64,000 bases of DNA from contig JAYKKT010000086.1 in NCBI GenBank assembly GCA_036023115.1, forward strand, positions 17,286,001 to 17,350,000, read 5' to 3'. The stretch comes from Brasenia schreberi. Lineage: Eukaryota; Streptophyta; Magnoliopsida; Nymphaeales; Cabombaceae. The position numbers and the translations under genes were made by a program. This document shows, piece after piece, positions 55,291 to 64,000 of this stretch; positions within the stretch are counted from its first letter, which is position 1; each line of letters opens with the position of its first letter. The notes beneath the pieces are model-generated. The model was not told the origin of the DNA, did not search any database, and saw nothing but the letters and a program-made list of their open reading frames with translations.

Positions 55291-58200
55291 ATGGAGACGA
55301 AGGTTTGCATAGTGTAAGTGGTCCTTTGCTACATTTCTTCGGCAAACTATGGTGCTTTGTTTCAATCCTCTATTTCTATGGGTCGTATCGACAATTCTGA
55401 ACGTCCTTCGGGTAAGAATGCCGGATTTTGACTGAGGAATCCCGTTATTTCGGAGGATTCATCTGCGTGAATCTAGAAATTGAACGATTTTTGCTAGTTC
55501 TAATTATATGCAGTCAAATTTTCTGTTTTTCCTGCTGAAGGTCGTTAATCGGTTCTGTTGCGGTGTGTGATCCGCAATTATTTTCTACCTTTTTTGAGTT
55601 TTTATTTCTATTTCAAAGGGATCTGGCATACTTCTATCTTTAATGCTAGACCTTGTCGCTATTTGCTGACTTTTCACTCTATGCTTCTGTGATTTGCTTT
55701 TTCAAGTCTGTGTGCGCCTATTTTGTGAACCAATGAGACCATAAGAACTTTTCTTGTATGGATTCCATATTGAAAAGCTATCTCGTTCGGTAGATTGGAT
55801 GATTGGATTCTACAGATCTACATAGAGTTCAAACGATCTGATTATATAACCTGTTGACACGGATGCGATTTCTTTCTGGTTGAACTTATTTTCCATATTC
55901 TTTGTGAAAAAGCGGAGTTACAAGGCTTAGTAATCGGTCAACTATGCATTGTATTGATCTCTGTAGAACAAACAATATGCTTTATTGTCCTGTTTTTGAT
56001 GGCTATTTGTCTCATGTTCGTTTTATCCAAAGCACACAGCAAAGACAGTAAACCTAATTACTAGACAGCGTAGTACTCGCATTCATGGTTCCCATTGTCA
56101 AGAGATATCAAATTAACATTGTCGATAGCTGTCATGCTCAGGTGTTTCACATTTCCAATCTCTATAGGAGTCTGGGGATGTGAACAGCGATTCTCTTTAA
56201 GCTGCACAGTGCTGGATGCTTTGACTGATTGACTGTTACTGTTTTTCCCTGTGCTTCTTTCTAGATGCCTAGCATAATAAATCAACTTCAAATATTTGAA
56301 TCTGTGTCCACCCCTTCTTCTATGACTGTAAACTTTAAAGTAATACAACTGGCTAATGTTACTAAGACATATAATAATCAAACATCAGTTATGACATTTT
56401 GGCTTTGTAACTCACATGTTTTACCATGAACCTTACTTTCAACTTTGAAGGACCCCATAGCATGATTTTGCTGCTTTCCTGATGCTTCGTTACATGTTCT
56501 ATCTTGACGCTTCCTATACTCTCACGTGTTGATCCTTTATTTTAGGAAGGAAATGGATTAGGTCCAGAGAAGAGAACTGTGCCTACTGCTTAACAAAGCA
56601 GCGCATTTTTGTGCTCTCTAGATGTATCTTCAACTCAAGCTTAAATATTTGAACCTGTTTCCATACTCTTCATCTATGTATCTACAGTCAATATGATTGA
56701 CTAGGGTATTGCTGATATCATTAGTAACAAAAATTACTGGATATCTTTTGACTTTGTAACATACAAGTTTCACGATGAGCCTTTCGTCTAAAAGCCCAAA
56801 TTTGCAAGTTCGTGCTACTGATGGCGCTTTGTATATGTTCTATCTTGACCTTCATATACTGTAGGTCTATAGAAGGCAACTGCTTAATAAAGCAGAACAA
56901 TGTAACTGTTGAAGAATAAAGCTCTTTAAGGTTAGGAACCATTGGTCCGTTATCCTGAATCATTGCAGCTGCATGGTCTGTGAAAATATTAGTTCTAGCT
57001 TAAATGACGAGATTTTGCTGTTGTTTGTTGCTAAAACTTGTTTGTGGCTGGCTGCCTTAGTATGTTGATCTTGTTGAGTATTGAGCGCATTTGTATTTCA
57101 CATTTAAAGTTTGTGACAGGTTTTGAGCTACACTCATTATATGGCGTCTTGTAGGACACTGCTTTCAATAGATCACCTAGGTTCAATTAAAGAATTTGTT
57201 GACACTGATAGCTGTCATTCTGAACCAATAATCAGATCAAACTGTTGAGCATGATTTATGAGATAAGAAAGTGTCTTTTCTAATTTGTAAATTGACTCCA
57301 GTTCCTTTAATCAGATTCTAGAGGTCCATGGTTTGGACTCAATACAGTCTTAGTGTTAATGATATTATAGTTTGTGAGATTTCACTACGTTATTGTACTA
57401 ATTGTTAACCTCATGCAGTTACTACTCTATGTATGGTCACGTTGAGAAGCTTGCTCATGCAATCAAGGAGGGGGCTTCATCTGTGGAAGGTGTTGAAGCT
57501 AAATTGTTTCAGGTAACATATATTGCCCAAGGACAAAGAGCCTATTAAAAGCAATTATATGTGAAATTGCCTGATTAATTTGATTTCTCTATTACAGGTT
57601 CCGGAGACACTGTCAGATGAAATTCTTGGTAAGATGAGTGCTCCACAGAAGAGTGATGTGCCGATCATTGCCCCCAACGAACTTGCAGAAGCCGATGGCT
57701 TCGTATTTGGCTTTCCTACCAGATTTGGGATGATGGCAGCACAATTCAAAGCTTTTTTTGATGCGACTGGCGGTTTGTGGAGAACCCAGCAACTTGCAGG
57801 CAAACCAGCAGGCATTTTCTACAGCACAGGATCACAGGGCGGTGGACAAGAGACCACAGCGTGAGTAACCTTTTTTCTCTTAATCTATATCATCTCATTT
57901 GCCACTAAATGAAATAAATAATTTCCATCAATTTAGTTTCTCCCTTCCTTTTTATAGTGCACCCCTTCTTGCTTTCGTCACACTGCTCCATCTGTGTCCA
58001 TCTGTGATCTTTCATCGGCTAAATGTTCCACATTCCATAGATTGTACGATTGAACCGAATAGTACTCAGCTGTTAAAGTATAATTCTTTGTATCGGAAAA
58101 GCTGAAGATGTTGCTGCTTTCCTGAGGCTGTTGTATTATTTCCAAGAATGATGTAGTGTGTGTATTATGATCATGGGACACACTCATTGTCTAAGACCCT

Positions 58201-58771
58201 AGAGCTGACAAAGCAAGAGATCTGAAGTCGAAGAGTTTATCTAGGATTCGAGTGTCGTAGTCATATCCAACACTGGCTTAATTGTGTTAAATCGAACAAG
58301 TGATCGCATCGTCACTTTCCATTCTATTTTTCGAAAAGCTGAAGAAAAACAATGGCTTTGTTTCCAAGATTTGTTCGAACAAAAAGGAGCGTTTAAACGT
58401 GAGCAACTTGTTTTGGTTAATTCCCACCATATCGATAGCAGTTGTGTAGGTCTTGTCTGTCTAGTTGCTTAGTTCATGTGCGATGCCTTTGTCATCCACC
58501 ATTTGGGTTTTCATCTTTCTTAGTTTCACACTTGTGCAGATTGACGGCCATCACACAGCTGACCCATCATGGGATGATATATGTGCCCATTGGGTACACA
58601 TTTGGAGGTGGAATGTTTGAGATGGAGAAGGTCAAAGGTGGGAGCCCGTACGGTGCAGGAACCCTCGCTGGTGATGGTTCGAGGCAGCCGTCTGAGGTTG
58701 AAATCGAGCAGGCATTTCACCAGGGCAAATACATTGCTGGCATCGCAAAGAAGCTCAAGACGTCTGCTTGA
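55291..58771 (+). CDS. FQR1: NAD(P)H:quinone oxidoreductase, FQR1/WrbA family
   Basis: Four exons join to 612 bp, 203 residues: 55291-55313, 57419-57512, 57598-57860 and 58540-58771. All three introns (2,105, 85 and 679 bp) are GT-AG, and the phases keep one frame. The first exon encodes only METKVCIV. The family is FMN-containing flavodoxin-like enzymes that reduce quinones by two electrons using NAD(P)H, avoiding semiquinone radicals; in Arabidopsis FQR1 is auxin-induced. Visible motifs are [13 protein letters not shown] (residues 8-20, phosphate-binding loop of FMN), [20 protein letters not shown] (79-98), [13 protein letters not shown] (114-126), [14 protein letters not shown] (136-149) and [10 protein letters not shown]. 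Length and motifs match plant FQR1 throughout. The tiny first exon and long first intron mean that a frame-based search sees only exons 3 and 4. The gene appears intact and functional. Confidence 0.95.
56259..56790 (+). repeat. Diverged tandem duplication in intron 1 of the FQR1-like gene
   Basis: The segment near 56,262-56,440 (TCTAGATG...AACTTCAAATATTTGAA...TTTTGGCTTTGTAACTCACA) is repeated near 56,617-56,790 (TCTAGATG...CTTAAATATTTGAA...CTTTTGACTTTGTAACATACA), a period of about 355 bp. The match continues beyond with TGTTCTATCTTGAC in both. Divergence is substantial. Confidence 0.65.
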
Positions 58772-60027
58772 TTTTCTGCATTTGGAGATTCCATCGATAA
58801 TACCAGTTTGTTTTCTTCATTGTCTGTGAACAGTGTTATTTTTTGACCAATGGATGTATTGTGGTCACTAGTAGAATTGCTTTTTTTCTCCTGTTCATTT
58901 GTTTCAAATCTGTTCTTTCATCTGAGGATTGACATGCTGAAATTTGTGGGAAATAGGCAAAATAAAGAATGAGAGATTGGTGAAAAGGACAACGTATGGC
59001 TTCCGCAGAAATGACGCACGTCTTCAGAAGCAAGCTATCCATTTCTTCCATACAGTTTGCCGATAGGGGACCTTAACACCACTTTACCTCAAATCTGACT
59101 GAACAGTTTTCAAGAATTAATCAATTCTGCGTTTGGGATCGCAAGATCCCCTTTTTGCGCTCCTTGTGAGTCCCAAGGAAGGATTAGCATAGCGCCCGAG
59201 AGGAACAAACTTTTGCACGGGCCAAAGCCCAGGACTAATTGTCGTACGCTTGTTTTCATATGGGGCCGGGGGGTGGTCTAGACTTGCCTTCTAGGCACGG
59301 TACTCTCTCTCTGTCTCAGCTGTCAGCAGTGGTCTCCATGGGTATCAGATCACAAATAGAATGGGGATCAACAGTTGGTCAGCATCCGATTTTTCGAAAG
59401 TTGTGCTGAATCCTTACAAGGGCTTGATTTAGGGTTTGAATTTTAGTAAAGTTTTTATGTCAGCGATCGATACTCTTACATGGTCGGTCCTAAATCCGAA
59501 GTTGTATTAGTCTTTCGACAGCCTGTATAAAATTTTGTTGGATTTATAATTTTACAAATTATCATAGAGTTCTATGAAAAATTGAATTCATAACCGACTC
59601 ATCTAGTATGAGAAAAGACAGTTCTTATTGTATAAGGAGTGAAGCTTGGATGAATTTCAACCATTCATAATAGAGCCTTCTAGGAGTTCAAGAAAAGGAT
59701 TTCCCTTGGAATTGATGCATGTTTCGGTGGTTGATAATGTCTCTTTCTCTCTTATGCAATTTAAAATAGGAACCAAAATATTATGTTAGGAAGAAAATGA
59801 AGTGGTTGAATACACGAAAACAATAAATAAACGAGTACGCACGTGATTTTAATGTGGAAAACTCTATTATACAAGGAGAAAGATGGGACCTAATCCATAT
59901 CAACTCCTGTACCAATTAAATAATGGGACGCACAATAGACTTCTCAAAACTACGGGCAATCAATAAAATGTTATAATCAAGCGAGAATAATAACAAAATC
60001 AATAAAATGTTATAATCAAGCGACACG
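58772..60027. other. 3' flank of the FQR1-like gene and intergenic DNA
   Basis: The 3' UTR probably extends into the first few hundred bases; no canonical AATAAA is placed with confidence. No other gene recognised. A 27-bp unit occurs twice at 59958-59984 and 59997-60023 (period 39 bp), directly left of LINE copy G. Confidence 0.5.
59958..60023 (+). repeat. Local duplication, 27-bp unit repeated twice
   Basis: Both units contain AATAAAATGTTATAATCAAG and end in CGA. They sit at the 5' side of LINE copy G but have no match at its 3' side, so they are not a normal target-site duplication. Confidence 0.85.
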
Positions 60028-63000
60028 TTGTAGAGTTCGAAAGAAGTGAAAAGTAAGCAAGAGCCACTAAATTTTTGCTCGTATGAAATAAATTAGTTGG
60101 AGAGAGGGTTCCTATGTCATGGACGGGTATGAGTAAATAAGTTACTCCCGCTATATTGCCGCTCGAATATAGTGAATAAATTATAGATAGGGTCTTTGCA
60201 TTTTCAATATGGACGGATGCGAGGGTAAGGAAGCTAGTAGATAATAAGATTTGTATTGGTTCTTGGAATATTACAACATTGTCCGGTAAGCTAATAGAGG
60301 TGGTAGATATTATGATTCGGAGAAAGATTCATATTCTATGTTTGCAACAGACAAAGTGGGTTGGAGAAAAAGTAAAAGAGATTGAGGATACACATTTTAA
60401 ATTATGGTACTCAGGGATATTTATCATAAATAAAGATTTAAAGGATAATGTAGTAGACATATAAAGATATGGTGACCGAATCATGACATCGAAATTAGTG
60501 TTAGGAGCAGAGGTTTTGAATATAGTTTGTGCTTATGCACCCTAAGTAGGACTAAAAGATAGTATAAAGATAGTTTTTTGGGAAGAGCTAGAGAAGGTGA
60601 TTCAAAAGATTCCACAAAGGGAGATTATTTGTTTAGGAGGAGACTTCAATGTACATTCCAATAAAGAGGCATTAGGATATCAAGGTATTCATGTAAACTT
60701 TGGTTTTGGGAATATAAATGAGAAAGGTAGGGAGATTTTAAATTTTGCTATGGTATTTCATCACTTTATAGTTAATACAATCTTCAAAAAACGAGATAAA
60801 CATTTAATTACTTATAAGAGTGGCTTATCACAAACACAAATTGATTACTTTATTTGTAGAAAAAAAGATAGAGCGTGTTGTAAAGATTGCAAGGTAATTC
60901 CAAGAGAAAGCTTAATCACTCAACATTGACTTTTAGTTATGGATTTACAAATAAAAAATGGAGAAAGAAGAAAAAAGTGCATTGAGCTATTCAAACTAAA
61001 TGGTGGAACCTCAAAAGAAGATATATTTAAACAGAAAGTCCTTCAATGAGATGCTTTGAATTATATTGGTACAAAGTGGCGAAAGATATGTTAGGTGAAT
61101 GTAAGGGAGGTGTATCGGCACAAAAAGAAGCTTGGTGGTGGAGTGAAGTAGTACAAAATAAAATCAAGGCAAAGAGGGCATGCTACAAATTACATTATGC
61201 TAAGAAAACTAGTAAAACTTTAGTAGCTTATAAGAAAGCAAAGAAGGAAGCGAAAAAGGTTGTCAGTGAAGCAAAAGCTAAAATTTGGGAGGATTTATAT
61301 AAAAAAAACTCAACTCAAAAGATAGTTAAAGAGATATTTTAGGATAGTTAGGGCTAAAGATAAGAAAACTAAAGATCTTAATTTTGTTAGATGCATCAAA
61401 GACGAGGATGAAAAAAATTTATTGGCAAATAATGATATAAGAAATAGATGGAAAAATATTTTATAAGTTTTTTAATAAAAAAAAAGATGTTAGTATTAGC
61501 TTAGGAGAGTTAGCCAAATTATAAAAGTATATAAACTATAATTTCTACCAACATATTCAAAAGAATGAATTCAAAAAGACTCTTAAACATATGAAGGGTG
61601 GTAAATCGGTAGGACAAGACAATATTCTCATAGAAGTTTGGAAAATCCTATGAGAAACAGGAATCACTTGACTCACAAGACTATTTAATGAAATATAAAA
61701 AAATCAAAAGATGCCTAAGGAATGGAGAGCGAGTATACTTATACCTATATATAAGAATTAGAGAGACATTTTGAATGTGAATTATCGAGGTATCAAGTTA
61801 ATGACCCATACTATGAAATTGTAGGAAAGAATTCTCGAATGTAGGTTAAGACAAGTATCGAGTATAATAGAGAACCAATTTGGATTCATGTCAAAAAGAT
61901 CTACTCGAAGCGATTCGCCTTTTGAAACGTCTTATGAAACATTTTAAAGCAAAAAAGAAAGACCTTCACATGATATTTATAGATGTAGAAAAAGCTTACG
62001 ATAGGATACTGAGGGAGGTTTTTTGGAGAACCTTGGAAAAAAGAGGTATCCTAAACATACATAAACCTTATAAGAGACATGTGCGATGGTGCAAAAACAT
62101 GTGTGAGGACTCATGAAAGAATGACAAACTTCTTTAAAGTTAATCTTGGGTTACATCAAGGATCAACTTTAAGTTCATACTTATTTATAATGGTGATTGA
62201 TGAGTTAACAAAACATATTCAAAATGAAGTACCTTGGTGTATGTTATTTGTAGATAACATTGTGTTAGTGGAGGAGTTTAAGGAAAAAAGTTAATAAAAG
62301 ATTGGAACTATGGAGAGAAACATTAGAAAGCAAAGGCCTCCGACTTAGTAAGACAAAGACAAAATATATGGAATGTAAGTTTGATCATTTGGTTACCTCA
62401 CATGACATAGAAATTAAAATTGGCACATTGCATCCCCCAAAAGGAAAGTTTTAAATAGTTAGGGTCAATTTTTCAAAGTGATGGAAAATTGATGGAGATG
62501 TTACACATTGAATTAATGTTGATTGGTTAAAATAGAGAGGAGCATAAGTATTCTTTGTGATAAGAAGATACCACTAAAGTTAAAAGGTAAATACTATAGA
62601 GCAGCAATTAGACCTTGTCATGTTTTATGGTTATGAGTGTTGGGCAATTAATCATCAACATGTACAAAAGATGTCTGTGACAAAAATGAAGATATTGAGA
62701 TGGATGAGTGGTTATAAAAGAAAAGACCATATACATAATGAGGTTATTAAAAATAAATTATGTGTGACACCAATAGAGGATAAAATAAGAGAATACCGTT
62801 TAAGGTGGTTTGGACATATAGAAAGAAGATCAAAAGAAGAACCTCTAAAAAATAGAAAAACTAGATTTTGAAAGTATTAAAAGAGGTAGAGGACGACCAC
62901 AAAAGTGTTGGAAAGAAACAATAAAGGTTGATCTAGCTTATTGTGAGTTAACTACTAACATTTTTTTCACATGATAGGGCTGTGTGGAAACAAAGAATCA

Positions 63001-63046
63001 ATGTAGCCGACCTTGTCTAGTATGGGAAAGGGCTTAGTTGTTGTTT
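60028..63046 (+). mobile_element. RTE-clade LINE (copy G), slightly 5'-truncated, decayed
   Basis: Plus strand. The 5' UTR portion (60,028-60,230) aligns with those of copies B and D. Coding pieces include SGKLIEVVDIMIRRKIHILC and LQQTKW (catalytic Glu replaced by Gln), GGDFNVHSN, QIDYFICRKKDRACC, then RT segments [17 protein letters not shown] and [12 protein letters not shown]. The FADD box has become FVDN (62,248-62,262). The carboxy end has [16 protein letters not shown] and [15 protein letters not shown], and the 3' tail reads TTGTTGTTTT. It carries the AP-stop-VGL stop (60,542) shared with B and D, and the TGA at about 60,981 shared with C. Many more stops and shifts are private to it. 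Confidence 0.9.
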
Positions 63047-63074
63047 TAGATAGCAAAAGAGAATACATCAACTA

Positions 63075-63200
63075 CCCAAAGCGGTAGCTCATCTGGAAGC
63101 ACTCTCTTGACTCCTACGCTGAGGTGATGAGTTCAATTCTTGGGGGTCATATGTGTCTGCGTTAGGTTTGGGCTTCCAATCGTAACGAAAGAAAAAAGAA
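63075..63200 (+). mobile_element. SINE with intact A box
   Basis: TAGCTCATCTGG (63,093-63,104) fits the RNA polymerase III A box perfectly. GATGAGTTCAATTCTTGG (63,128-63,145) is a B-box-like motif 25-35 bp downstream. The body GGGGGTCATATGTGTCTGCG and 3' end CCAATCGTAACGAAAG with an A-rich tail follow. It starts within 30 bp of the LINE G tail. Confidence 0.7.
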
Positions 63201-64000
63201 AACAAATCCATACAGGTGGATCTAACAGTTGACGCTTACATGACTGCCAACAAAGACTAGCACAGCCTTAGTATAATTGTAGTTTTAAACTATGAACAAT
63301 TTAGGTTGGTCCGTTTTCTTCTCCTGATTAAGTTTGATAAAGTACTGTTTTCTTCTAATGATTAAGTTTGATAAAGTACTACAGAAATCGAGCTTAAAGG
63401 AAACCCTGGTATGGCTGGTCGTGATGACAATTTCCGAAGTGCTGGTTCAACCTTTCCAAGATTGGACCTGTGGAAACTTTACAAAGTGCTGAAATTAGCT
63501 TGTGAGAATGGGCTTACGTTGTATGGTTGTAGATTGAGTAATAGTTGGTTGAAATGAGTTAGAAAATAAAAAATAAAAAGAATGAACGAAAATAGAAGGT
63601 TGATGTCGGATCACGCAAAAAGAGAAGAACCCAATTTTTTTATAAAGAGTAATTTGATAAATACTAAAAATGATCACGAATATTTAAAAAAATGTTGTAT
63701 GGATGGTAAAAAGAGTGTGCACATATCAATTCAATTCTCTTGATTCGAATACTCATAATACATGTGAGTTTAATTGGGGCTAACCTGACCTTGCACACGT
63801 GTTTATATTAGTTAATCATTTATCAAAATATGTTGAACTGTAGATTATTTAATTTAGAAACTCCATAAACTGTTGGTACGCTGAGATCAGGTGCCGAATT
63901 CGTATCGATAGATAACATTATAAAAGTATTGAGAAATGGATTACTTTCTTCCCGGAGAATGGTTCTCATGAGTGTAGGCTGTGTAGCTAAACGCATTTAT
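63201..64000. other. Intergenic DNA with a 34-bp tandem repeat
   Basis: A 34-bp unit starting GTTTTCTTCT occurs at 63313-63346 and 63347-63380 with two mismatches. No gene recognised to the window end. Confidence 0.6.

Noticed and set aside
57555..57815. Minus-strand frame opposite exon 3 of the FQR1-like gene
   Set aside because: It is the shadow of the sense exon, which has clear family motifs and splice sites.
63093..63145. A box and B box suggesting a tRNA gene
   Set aside because: The sequence between and around the boxes does not fold as a cloverleaf by eye, and the body and A-rich tail fit a SINE.

Overview
This window is nuclear DNA from a flowering plant. The evidence is two plant genes (an intronless U-box/ARM gene and a four-exon FQR1-type quinone reductase with plant-style GT-AG introns), the large share of intergenic DNA, and the retrotransposon types (Ty3/gypsy, Ty1/copia, plant RTE-clade LINEs, tRNA-derived SINEs). 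I cannot name the species from the sequence. No prokaryotic operon, CRISPR array, rRNA gene or functional tRNA gene was seen.

Layout. Bases 1-5,200 hold no gene I recognise, apart from a diverged direct repeat (2757-2975 and 3909-4166). Bases 5,200-15,100 are a nest of old Ty3/gypsy remnants on the minus strand. Their shared LTR (7719-11606) is split by a full-length RTE LINE (8203-11390) with 17-bp target-site duplications. Bases 15,299-18,122 are an internally deleted Ty1/copia element with both LTRs. Bases 20,578-28,212 are a young Ty3/gypsy element on the minus strand with TG...CA LTRs, a CTTTT target duplication, an initiator-tRNA-Met primer site and a polypurine tract, but a coding region broken by stops, a frameshift and an RT deletion. 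Bases 30,557-31,711 encode a PUB8-like U-box E3 ubiquitin ligase. Bases 37,389-41,000 look like a non-autonomous DNA transposon carrying a LINE copy with an 18-bp target duplication. Bases 41,650-42,110 are a dead copia gag. Bases 45,504-46,331 are a hAT-like element swollen by TA-rich minisatellite DNA. Bases 47,292-47,440 are one orphan exon of a PHT4/ANTR-type anion transporter. Bases 48,623-51,772 and 60,028-63,046 are two more long LINE copies. Between them, 55,291-58,771 is the FQR1-like gene.

The two intact genes are not functionally linked in any way I can see: one is a ubiquitin ligase, the other an FMN quinone reductase. The rest is transposon biology. One RTE family occurs at least seven times on both strands at several ages. 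Among its four long copies only one keeps the FADD box of the reverse transcriptase, and that copy has no open frame. The copy with the longest open frame has lost the box through an in-frame templated duplication. Three copies share the same premature stop. I found no convincing undescribed functional system. The best leads are the LINE-family observations, the palindrome array at the gypsy LTR end, a 38-bp foldback at 52,338-52,479, and the orphan transporter exon.
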